From positions 1 through 34,343 of the forward strand of contig CBFIJI010000013.1 in assembly GCA_965662885.1 (NCBI GenBank): a DNA stretch of 34,343 nucleotides, read 5' to 3'. The translations under genes were made by a program, and so were the position numbers. Shown one piece after another: positions 8,382 to 15,682 of this stretch. Each line of letters begins with the position of its first letter. Position 1 is the stretch's first letter. Under the pieces are notes generated by a model. It was not told where the DNA came from. It saw only the letters and a program-made list of their open reading frames with translations, and searched no databases. This DNA is from CBFIJI01 sp965662885. Its GTDB lineage: Bacteria; Bacteroidota; Bacteroidia; Flavobacteriales; Flavobacteriaceae.

Positions 8382-9281
8382 TTGGAAAATATTAAAAAGG
8401 CATTTAAATTCGGATTACTTCTTTTGATTTTTTGGAGTTGTGATCGTGGAGAAAATCCGTCCAATACGTCAGAAGAGCTTGAAGCAACTAATTATACATT
8501 ACAACCGGGTCAAAGGTTACTAACCATCAATCAGATGATCGATGGAGAAACGGTGGCAAGAAGTGTCCATATTGTAGCTCCAGATATCATTGATCGAGAA
8601 AGAAACTACCCAGTTTTATTTGCCTTTCATGGCGCTGGGGGTGACGGAGGACAATTTTTAAACAATCCCTTACTCAATAATTTAATTAGTGCCGATGAAT
8701 TTATCGGGATCTATCCAAACGGACACAATACTTTTTGGAATTTAGGTTCTGAAAACACCACCGCTGATGATGTTGCTTTTGTCGATATGATAGTCGCCAA
8801 GCTAGAAAATTATGAAGGTCTAGACCTTTCAAAAATGTATGCCTTGGGTTTTTCCAACGGTGCAGGAATGGTCAATCTTTTAGGAAAAAGAACTTCACAT
8901 TTTAAAGCTATTGCACCACTTTTTAGTCAGCAAATCATAAGTATTGGTGACTTGACACCCCAAACACCATTATCTGTTTTTCAGTTGGGAGGGGAGTTGG
9001 ACGAACTTATTCCACTTAATGGAGGAACATCCCCCGTTGGAGAATTCATGTCTGAAGAAGCAAGTGCCTTAGATTGGGTTAATCGTTTTGATTGCGAAAC
9101 AGAGCCCGTAGAAGAAACTTTAAACTGGGGGGGTACAACGATTAATTCCTATCAATATTTGGTTTGTAATAATCGAAATGTTGTTCATCGTCTCGTTGCT
9201 CTTAATACCGGGCATGGTTTGCAAGATGTTGCCAATATTATTGCTTATGAAGAAGTTTGGAATTTTTTTAAAAGATATTAG
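8382..9281 (+). CDS. PHB depolymerase/feruloyl esterase-like lipoprotein
   Basis: An alpha/beta-hydrolase of the LpqC/polyhydroxybutyrate-depolymerase type (COG3509 group). From a TTG at 8382 the protein is 299 residues and starts with a textbook lipoprotein signal: basic N-terminus, FGLLLLIFWSC, Cys20, then DRGE. There is no in-frame ATG between the upstream stop at 8247 and the mature part. A TTG at 8310 would add 24 residues ahead of the signal, so 8382 is preferred. FHGAGGDGG at 82-90 forms the oxyanion loop. Ser158 in GFSNG, Asp207 in GELDELIP and His278 in NTGHG make a complete triad. Cys238 and Cys262 could form a disulfide. It probably cleaves an ester bond of a polymer or aromatic ester outside the inner membrane; the substrate is not deducible. 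The start is the least certain part. Confidence 0.72.
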   Translation: MENIKKAFKFGLLLLIFWSCDRGENPSNTSEELEATNYTLQPGQRLLTINQMIDGETVARSVHIVAPDIIDRERNYPVLFAFHGAGGDGGQFLNNPLLNNLISADEFIGIYPNGHNTFWNLGSENTTADDVAFVDMIVAKLENYEGLDLSKMYALGFSNGAGMVNLLGKRTSHFKAIAPLFSQQIISIGDLTPQTPLSVFQLGGELDELIPLNGGTSPVGEFMSEEASALDWVNRFDCETEPVEETLNWGGTTINSYQYLVCNNRNVVHRLVALNTGHGLQDVANIIAYEEVWNFFKRY

Positions 9282-9403
9282 CCTGTTTACAATGGGTCAC
9301 GACTTAGGATGAGCGGAAGTTTAAGCTAAAATAAAACTGTTTTATGATGTAAAATTGTTGTTGGCTTAACAATCAATAATCTAGTAAACAATATAATTGC
9401 AAG

Positions 9404-10246
9404 ATGAAGATCAAGGAAAGAAGGCCGTTGGATTTGGTTGTAATTTCAGATACGCATTTGGGTACTGTGGGAGCACATGCCCAAGAACTTTTTAAATATC
9501 TGAAAAGCATTGAGCCAAAAACATTAATTATCAATGGCGACTTTATTGATATTTGGCAGTTTAGTAAAAGACATTGGGATGAATATCACACCAAAATAAT
9601 CAAACAACTCATGACCTTTATTTCCAAGGGGGTCAAGATACATTATATTGTAGGGAATCATGATGAATCCTTTCGACGGTTTTTAGGTTTTTCCGTTTCG
9701 GGTTTTTCCATCTCCAATAAACTAACTCTAAATTTAAACGGTAAAAAAACATGGTTTTTTCATGGAGATGTTTTTGATGTTACCATGCAACATTCCCGAT
9801 GGTTAACCCGATTAGGTGGGTTTGGGTATGATTTTTTGATTATAATCAATCGCATTGTAAACCTAACATTAAGTCTGTTTGGGATTGAAAAACTGTCCTT
9901 TTCCAAAGCCATAAAAAATAAAGTAAAAGGTGCAGTCGCTTCGGTCAATAAATTTGAAGAAACGGTCGTTGACATTGCGTCACGTAATGATTTTGATTAT
10001 GTTGTTTGTGGACACATTCATCAAGCCGCCATCAAAGAGTATTTAATCAATGATAAAAAAACGACCTATTTAAATTCGGGAGATTGGATAGAAAACCTGA
10101 CCAGTCTAGAATATAATAAAGGAGAATGGTGTTTACACACTTACGATCCGAATCAATTCACTGTTGATAACAAAAATAAAATAAGTGATTATAAAACCTC
10201 TAAAGAACTCTACCAAGAATTAGTAAATGACTTTAAAATGCTCTAA
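9404..10246 (+). CDS. LpxH-like calcineurin-type metallophosphoesterase
   Basis: The 280-residue protein has all the metal-binding blocks of this superfamily: D16-T-H18 (SDTHLG), GD at 45-46 (NGDFID), GNHD at 84-87, His120 (FHGD) and GHIH at 203-206. Annotation pipelines would name it UDP-2,3-diacylglucosamine diphosphatase, the enzyme releasing UMP to give lipid X in lipid A synthesis. It contains a hydrophobic stretch (143-160, FLIIINRIVN and following) that could contact the membrane. Its stop codon TAA is directly followed by the ATG of a glycosyltransferase, so the two are co-translated. That pairing suggests a paralogue acting on another phospho-glycolipid rather than the housekeeping LpxH. 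The superfamily is certain; the substrate is inferred. Confidence 0.82.
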   Translation: MKIKERRPLDLVVISDTHLGTVGAHAQELFKYLKSIEPKTLIINGDFIDIWQFSKRHWDEYHTKIIKQLMTFISKGVKIHYIVGNHDESFRRFLGFSVSGFSISNKLTLNLNGKKTWFFHGDVFDVTMQHSRWLTRLGGFGYDFLIIINRIVNLTLSLFGIEKLSFSKAIKNKVKGAVASVNKFEETVVDIASRNDFDYVVCGHIHQAAIKEYLINDKKTTYLNSGDWIENLTSLEYNKGEWCLHTYDPNQFTVDNKNKISDYKTSKELYQELVNDFKML

Positions 10247-11317
10247 ATGAAAATTCTTTATGCAATTCAAGCTACTGGAAATGGTCATGTTTCTCGTGCT
10301 AAAGAATTGATCCCTCTTTTTTTAAAACACGTCCAAGTAGATATTCTTCTCAGTGGAACCGCAGCTGATGTAGCTTTGGATTTTCCAATTAAATACCGTT
10401 ATCAGGGTTTTAGTTTTGTGTTTGGACAAAACGGTGGGGTTGATTTACTTAAGACCTTTATGCAAATGAACTTATTTCGATTGATTAAAGAAATAAGAGG
10501 GCTAGATGTTGATCAATATGATTTGATCATAAATGATTTTGAACCCGTTTCAGCATGGGCAAGCTGGTTTAAGCGTAAAAAATGTATGGCATTAAGCCAC
10601 CAATACAGTCTTCTTAATCCGAATGTACCAAAATCATCGAAATCTCGATTTTTATCCTATTTTATTCTTAAATATTATGCGCCAACGGGATGGGGGTATG
10701 GTTTTCATTTTAAAAAATACGACAAGGATATCTTCTTACCCATCATAAAGAAAGAAATCAAAAATAACAGCCCGATTAAAAAGAATTATTATACGGTCTA
10801 TTTACCAGCCTATTCCGACGAGAAAATCATTAAAATTCTTTCGATGCTCCCTAAAACTAATTGGAAAGTCTTTTCTAAAAACAGCAAAGAAAGCTATCGG
10901 GTGGGGAATGTCCGTATCAAGCCGATCAATTCCAAAAAATTTAACATCAGCCTTGTGAATTGCAAGGGTGTTTTATGTGGTGCTGGATTTGAAACCCCAG
11001 CTGAAGCGCTTTATCTCCGTAAAAAACTATTGGTAATTCCCATGCACAATCAATATGAACAACAATGTAATGCTGCCGCATTGGAAGAAATGGGTGTTCC
11101 AGTAATAAATAAACTCAGCAAAAATTCCATTGACGTTCTTCAACAATGGATTAGTTCTAAAAAAATAATCAAAGTGGATTACACGGAATCCAATGACAAG
11201 GTGATAAATCAATTGTTTTTAGAGTATATTAAAAATAAAACCAAAACAATAGCCTCCAATAACAAGTATCCGAAAATAAAGCTTTTTTCAAAAAAGCCAA
11301 ACCAAACAATTTTTTAA
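10247..11317 (+). CDS. GT-B glycosyltransferase (COG1819/GT28-like)
   Basis: The 356-residue protein starts MKILYAIQATGNGHVSRA, whose GNGH at 11-14 is the N-terminal glycine loop of MurG/GT28-like enzymes that use lipid acceptors. The C-terminal half has GVLCGAGFETPAEALYL followed by PMHNQYEQQCNAAAL, matching the nucleotide-sugar-binding end of the same fold. There is no signal peptide and the C-terminal tail is Lys-rich. It begins right after the stop of the LpxH-like gene with zero spacing. A role in adding a sugar to a membrane lipid or lipid-linked precursor is plausible but not shown. Confidence 0.75.
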   Translation: MKILYAIQATGNGHVSRAKELIPLFLKHVQVDILLSGTAADVALDFPIKYRYQGFSFVFGQNGGVDLLKTFMQMNLFRLIKEIRGLDVDQYDLIINDFEPVSAWASWFKRKKCMALSHQYSLLNPNVPKSSKSRFLSYFILKYYAPTGWGYGFHFKKYDKDIFLPIIKKEIKNNSPIKKNYYTVYLPAYSDEKIIKILSMLPKTNWKVFSKNSKESYRVGNVRIKPINSKKFNISLVNCKGVLCGAGFETPAEALYLRKKLLVIPMHNQYEQQCNAAALEEMGVPVINKLSKNSIDVLQQWISSKKIIKVDYTESNDKVINQLFLEYIKNKTKTIASNNKYPKIKLFSKKPNQTIF

Positions 11318-11347
11318 AAGTTGCTTATCCTTTAGGGCTTTCTTGTG

Positions 11348-11366
11348 TGCTATTTTTAGCATTTTT
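11348..11366 (+). terminator. Weak terminator-like hairpin after the glycosyltransferase gene
   Basis: TGCTA pairs with TAGCA around TTTT, followed directly by five T, 31 nt after the stop. With only five pairs it may be weak. Confidence 0.35.
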
Positions 11367-11473
11367 ATACAAATAAAAGTACGACTCATCAAGAAAGACA
11401 ACTATTTGATCAAATGATTTTAGGATTCCGCTATTTTAGTTAAATTCATTTTTTAAAATCAAAATCAGTTTCC

Positions 11474-12784
11474 ATGTTTCAATATAAAGGTCATTTTTTC
11501 GGTGTACTATTTATTTTATTTTTCAATGCATTAGCTTTTTCACAAGAAAAAGAACCTCGTGTTAATCAAGAGCGGCTCAGTCGCAATTTGATGGAACTAG
11601 CAACATTTGGTAAAAATGCCCAAAATGGAAGTGATCGTGTAGCATATAGTGACCATGAAATAGCAGCTCGAAAATTTTTAATGGATAAATTAGTATCGAT
11701 GGGGTTAACTGTATCCATCGATTATGCAGGAAATATATTGGCTCAAAGAAAAGGGAAAAATCCAAAATTAAAACCGCTTGCTTTGGGTTCCCACATTGAT
11801 GCTGTTCCCAATGGTGGCTTTTATGATGGTAACGTTGGAGTGATGGGAGGTATAGAGGTTTTAGAAACACTCAATGATTTTAACTTGACTACTGAGCATC
11901 CATTGGAATTATTCATTTTTACCAATGAAGAAGGCGGTGTTTTTGGAAGTAGAGCAATAGCTGGTAAGATAGATGAAAGTGCCCTAAAAGTTAAAACGGC
12001 TTCTGGCTATACCAATGCAGAAGGGGTTAAAAGAATAGGAGGAATACCAGAAAAAATTATGGAAGTAAAGCGACCCAAGGGAAGTTTACATGCCTTTTTA
12101 GAGCTTCATATTGAACAGGGGAATAATCTTAACCAAACGGGAACAGCCATCGGTGTTGTTGAGGGAATTGTCGGATTAAAATGGTGGGATGTAACCGTTT
12201 CAGGCTTTACCAATCACGCTGGAACTACACCGATGAAAGGACGAAAAGATGCGTTGCTTGCCGCTGCAGAATTTGTATTAATGGTTAATCAAGTGGCCAC
12301 CTCAACCCCAGGAACGCAGGTCGGAACGGTGGGGCGCATAAAGGCTTTTCCAGGTGCGCCTAACGTTATTCCAGGAAAAGTAGTCATGAGTTTGGAATTA
12401 CGGGACCTCAAAAGTGCTAAAATAGCTTCTCTTTATGAAGAAATTACGCAAAAGGCGCAACACATTGCTGAAAAAACGGGAACAAGCTTTGCCTTTTCTC
12501 CTATAGACGCCACCGCTGATCCGGCCCTAATGGATAAAAATATTCAAGCACTTATTCAAAAATCAGCTGACCAATTGGGATTAAGCCATATGACACTTCC
12601 TAGTGGAGCTGGTCACGATGCACAGGACATGGCTTTAATTACCCCAACTGGAATGATCTTTGTTCCAAGTATTGATGGTATCAGTCATTCTCCTAAAGAA
12701 TTTTCAACGCCAAAGGCCATCGCAGATGGAGCTAATGTTTTACTTAAAACGCTTTTAGCTTTAGACACAACGGAACTTAAATAA
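11474..12784 (+). CDS. Exported Zn-dependent hydantoinase/carbamoylase-family amidase (M20)
   Basis: The 436-residue protein is an M20-type metallohydrolase of the N-carbamoyl-L-amino-acid/allantoate amidohydrolase family. Metal ligands are visible: His107 in GSHIDAVPNGG, Asp118 in FYDGNVGV, Glu152-Glu153 in TNEEGG, His212 in LHIEQG and a C-terminal His in GISHSP. His248 in NHAGTTPM lies in the dimerisation/substrate domain, and GAGHDAQDMA is a further family block. Unlike most members it has a clear signal peptide, FGVLFILFFNALAFSQ, so it should act in the periplasm. That fits hydrolysis of N-substituted amino acids taken up from outside rather than cytoplasmic purine breakdown. It stands alone, with no hydantoinase or allantoinase beside it. 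The exact amide cleaved is unknown. Confidence 0.87.
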   Translation: MFQYKGHFFGVLFILFFNALAFSQEKEPRVNQERLSRNLMELATFGKNAQNGSDRVAYSDHEIAARKFLMDKLVSMGLTVSIDYAGNILAQRKGKNPKLKPLALGSHIDAVPNGGFYDGNVGVMGGIEVLETLNDFNLTTEHPLELFIFTNEEGGVFGSRAIAGKIDESALKVKTASGYTNAEGVKRIGGIPEKIMEVKRPKGSLHAFLELHIEQGNNLNQTGTAIGVVEGIVGLKWWDVTVSGFTNHAGTTPMKGRKDALLAAAEFVLMVNQVATSTPGTQVGTVGRIKAFPGAPNVIPGKVVMSLELRDLKSAKIASLYEEITQKAQHIAEKTGTSFAFSPIDATADPALMDKNIQALIQKSADQLGLSHMTLPSGAGHDAQDMALITPTGMIFVPSIDGISHSPKEFSTPKAIADGANVLLKTLLALDTTELK

Positions 12785-12883
12785 ATCCCCTTTAGCATTT
12801 ATAAAGACCAATATCAAGCGTAAAAGAATAATAAATCTCGTTTAAGGGTGCTCATTCTATGCGTTTTTAATCGACTAACACGT

Positions 12884-12910
12884 TTGATCGCTAGAAATAG
12901 AGTATTTTTG
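12884..12910 (+). promoter_or_regulatory. Candidate promoter of der
   Basis: TTG at 12884-12886 is followed after 16 bases by TATTTTTG at 12903-12910, an exact TAnnTTTG, 17 bases before the der ATG. The spacing is slightly short of the usual 17-23 bases, and the leader would be about 10 bases. Confidence 0.55.
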
Positions 12911-12927
12911 CCACCAAATTAATTTCC

Positions 12928-14232
12928 ATGAGCAGTATTGTAGCGATTGTAGGGCGGCCCAATGTAGGGAAATCTACTTTTTTTAATCGGATGATTCAAA
13001 GGCGAGAAGCTATTGTAGATGCCGTTAGTGGAGTTACCCGTGATCGTCACTATGCAAAATCGGATTGGAATGGTAAAATCTTTACCCTTATCGACACTGG
13101 TGGATACGTAGAAGGCAGCGATGATATTTTCCAAAAGGAAATTGATAAGCAAGTCAATTTGGCCATTGAAGAAGCAGATGCCATCGTTTTTATGGTCGAT
13201 GTCACAGATGGTGTGACAGGTATGGACGAAAATATAACGACACTACTAAGACGAAGTCATAAACCCGTTTTTTTAGCCATTAACAAAGTGGATAACTCCA
13301 GTCGAATGGATGACATCCATGAATTTTATGCTTTGGGCTTTGAAGGGCTTTACCCCATATCAGGAATCAATGGCAGTGGGAGTGGTGAACTCCTAGATGC
13401 TTTGGTTGCTAGTTTACCAGAAGATATAACCACTGAAGAGGATGCTTTACCTCGTTTTGCGGTAGTAGGTCGTCCTAATGCTGGAAAATCTTCTTTTATC
13501 AATGCCCTCATTGGTGAAGAACGTTATATTGTTACCGATATAGCAGGAACCACCAGAGATAGTATTGATACTAAATATGACCGTTTTGGTTTTGAATTTA
13601 ATTTAGTTGATACCGCAGGAATTCGCAGGAAGGCAAAAGTAAAAGAAGATATTGAATTCTATTCTGTGATGCGTTCTGTTCGAGCCATTGAATACAGTGA
13701 TGTTTGTCTTCTTATTGTTGACGCTACTCGCGGTTTTGATGGTCAAGTACAAAATATTTTTTGGTTGGCTCACAGAAATCATAAAGGGGTGGTTATTTTG
13801 GTTAACAAATGGGATTTAATTGAAAAAGACAATGCGGCAGTAAAAAAGTTTGAAGCGGATATTCACGAAAAAACAGCTCCTTTTTCAGATGTCCCCATCA
13901 TTTTTATGTCGGCGGTAAGTAAACAACGTATTTTTAAGGCTATTGAAACTGCTGTAAAAGTTCATAAAAGTCGAAGCTATCGAATTCCTACAAAGCAATT
14001 CAATAATGTCATGCTTCCCATCATTGAAATCAATCCTCCTCCTGCATATAAAGGAAAATTTGTCAAAATAAAGTTTTGCACTCAGCTCCCTACGGACTTT
14101 CCACAATTTGCTTTTTTCTGTAATTTACCTCAATATTTAAAAGATCCTTATCGAAGATTTCTTGAAAATAAAATTCGACAAAACTTTGATTTTAACGGAG
14201 TCCCTATCCAAATTTTCTTTCGAAAAAAGTAA
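12928..14232 (+). CDS. der: Ribosome biogenesis GTPase Der (EngA)
   Basis: Der is an essential double GTPase that assists 50S ribosomal subunit assembly. The 434-residue protein carries two GTPase domains in tandem. The first has GRPNVGKST at 9-17, DTGG at 56-59 and NKVD at 119-122. The second has GRPNAGKSS at 181-189, DTAG at 228-231 and NKWD near 296. A KH-like C-terminal domain follows, with INPPPAYKGK and a basic end FFRKK. Its TAA stop is immediately followed by the stop of the convergent MerR gene, with no bases between. No defects are seen. Confidence 0.97.
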   Translation: MSSIVAIVGRPNVGKSTFFNRMIQRREAIVDAVSGVTRDRHYAKSDWNGKIFTLIDTGGYVEGSDDIFQKEIDKQVNLAIEEADAIVFMVDVTDGVTGMDENITTLLRRSHKPVFLAINKVDNSSRMDDIHEFYALGFEGLYPISGINGSGSGELLDALVASLPEDITTEEDALPRFAVVGRPNAGKSSFINALIGEERYIVTDIAGTTRDSIDTKYDRFGFEFNLVDTAGIRRKAKVKEDIEFYSVMRSVRAIEYSDVCLLIVDATRGFDGQVQNIFWLAHRNHKGVVILVNKWDLIEKDNAAVKKFEADIHEKTAPFSDVPIIFMSAVSKQRIFKAIETAVKVHKSRSYRIPTKQFNNVMLPIIEINPPPAYKGKFVKIKFCTQLPTDFPQFAFFCNLPQYLKDPYRRFLENKIRQNFDFNGVPIQIFFRKK

Positions 14233-14559
14233 TTAAAGATTGTTTTTAAGCGATTGGAGTTCTAATTTAATCCCCTCTAGTTTATTCAACAAAAGAACAA
14301 TATCGTTACCTGAACTTTTCATTTTCAATTGTTTTTTAGCACCAGAAATGGTCATGCCTTTTTCTTTGACAAGGTGATGAACCAACTGAATAACTTTTAT
14401 GTTTTCAGGGGTGTATTTTCGGGTACCACTTTCCTTTTTTTTAGGCTGGATTTCGTCGAATTCCTTTTCCCAAAAGCGCAGTAAAGATGTTTTTACATCA
14501 AAGGCTTTAGCGACCTCTCCAATTGAATAATAACGTTTTTCTGGGAGTTCAATAAACAT
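14233..14559 (-). CDS. MerR-family transcriptional regulator
   Basis: This small protein of 108 residues has a MerR-type winged helix-turn-helix at about 11-60: YSIGEVAKAFDVKTSLLRFW, then the wing with SGTRKYTPENI. A short helical region (80-108) follows, likely for dimerisation. There is no Cys cluster or separate ligand domain, so no metal or drug sensing can be claimed. Its ATG touches the stop of the M23 peptidase gene upstream (TAAATG), so they form one operon. The partner suggests a link to cell-wall remodelling, by inference only. Confidence 0.88.
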   Translation of the reverse strand: MFIELPEKRYYSIGEVAKAFDVKTSLLRFWEKEFDEIQPKKKESGTRKYTPENIKVIQLVHHLVKEKGMTISGAKKQLKMKSSGNDIVLLLNKLEGIKLELQSLKNNL

Positions 14560-15537
14560 TTAGTCCATGGATTGATTTTCTTGTTGGGCCTGATTTACGA
14601 TAATATCAAATTCTTCTGCGGAAAGGTTACCATAATAAAAATTCAGCGGATTGATTTTTTGATTGTTCTTTAAGATCTCATAATGCAAATGCGGACCAAC
14701 AGATCGCCCAGTACTTCCAACAAAACCGATAACATCCCCTCGTTTTACCTTTTTCCCCACACGCACATTGTAAGCATTCAGGTGGGCATAGAGACTTACA
14801 TATCCAAAACCGTGATCAATTCTGATGTGTCTACCATATCCAGAAGATCTATTATCTGCACGTTTAACGACTCCATTTCCAGAGGCGTAAACTGGAGTTC
14901 CCCGTTTAGCGGTAAAGTCCATTCCATAATGCATTTTTCTTTTTTTTGTAAACGGATCAGTTCGATACCCGAAGCCGGAAGCCATGCGTTTTAAATCCTC
15001 ATTTTTGACAGGTTGAATTGAAGGAATGGCTTCAAGTAATTCTTCTTTATCATTGACCAAATATTCAATTTCGTCCAAAGATTTGGATTGGACCACCGTT
15101 TGTTTCATCAATACATCCAGCTTCTTAGTTGTGTTGATAATCAGTTCAGAATTATTAAATCCCTCTAAGTCTTTATATCGATTTACCCCACCAAAACCTA
15201 CTTTTCTTTGCGCTTCAGGAATGGGGCTAGCTTCAAAATAAATACGGTATAAGTTATTGTCTCGATCTTCTATATTAGCCAAAACCGATTCAATATTTTT
15301 TAACTTTCGGTTGAGGATATTAAATTGGAGTTCGTAATTTTCAATTTCTCTTGCTTGTATAATCTCTGTTGGTGTACTAACAATGTTTGTGTTTAAAAAA
15401 ATAAATAAGGTCGCAACACCTAAAAGTGCAGCAGAAATAATGAACAAGATAGCATTGGAGATTCTTAAAGTTCTGCTGGTTTCGATGGGGCGGTAAGAAA
15501 GGGTGTCTTGATCGTAATAATATTTTACTTTAGCCAT
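14560..15537 (-). CDS. M23-family metallopeptidase (LytM-like), membrane-anchored
   Basis: Predicted peptidoglycan endopeptidase or regulator. From ATG at 15537 it is 325 residues. A TTG 14 codons upstream is open but is not used, because MAKVKYYYD is the family N-terminus. The order is a short cytoplasmic tail, one membrane segment (about 28-49), a periplasmic helical linker (55-180), and the M23 domain. The domain has Zn ligands His203 and Asp207 (HYGMD), His252 (AHLNAY) and His285 in GPHLHYE, so it looks active. It is the first gene of a two-gene operon with the MerR regulator and is divergent from alaS. Confidence 0.9.
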   Translation of the reverse strand: MAKVKYYYDQDTLSYRPIETSRTLRISNAILFIISAALLGVATLFIFLNTNIVSTPTEIIQAREIENYELQFNILNRKLKNIESVLANIEDRDNNLYRIYFEASPIPEAQRKVGFGGVNRYKDLEGFNNSELIINTTKKLDVLMKQTVVQSKSLDEIEYLVNDKEELLEAIPSIQPVKNEDLKRMASGFGYRTDPFTKKRKMHYGMDFTAKRGTPVYASGNGVVKRADNRSSGYGRHIRIDHGFGYVSLYAHLNAYNVRVGKKVKRGDVIGFVGSTGRSVGPHLHYEILKNNQKINPLNFYYGNLSAEEFDIIVNQAQQENQSMD

Positions 15538-15589
15538 AAACAATTTTCTTATAATTTTTCTTTTCCTTTGCAAAGACAAATAATACTAA

Positions 15590-15597
15590 CAAATATA
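15590..15597 (-). promoter_or_regulatory. Candidate -7 element for the M23-MerR operon
   Basis: The minus strand reads TATATTTG, an exact TAnnTTTG, 52 bases before the M23 ATG. No convincing -33 TTG lies at the right spacing, and the surroundings are AT-rich. Confidence 0.4.
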
Positions 15598-15682
15598 ACA
15601 ATTATACTCAACTTTTTTTTATCGGTAAATCACTGCCATAAAACCCACTAAAAAGAAGCTTGATTACCAAGGAATACGATTC

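Noticed and set aside
9392..9399. TATAATTG as a promoter of the LpxH-like gene.
   Set aside because: One mismatch to TAnnTTTG, and it ends only 4 bases before the ATG, so transcription would start inside the gene.
11281..11297. Inverted repeat GCTTTTTTCAAAAAAGC as a terminator.
   Set aside because: It lies inside the last codons of the glycosyltransferase gene and is made of A/T runs with only a two-base GC end.
11404..11415. Perfect 12-base palindrome ATTTGATCAAAT upstream of the M20 amidase.
   Set aside because: Such AT-rich palindromes are expected by chance here, and no second copy or known operator match supports it.
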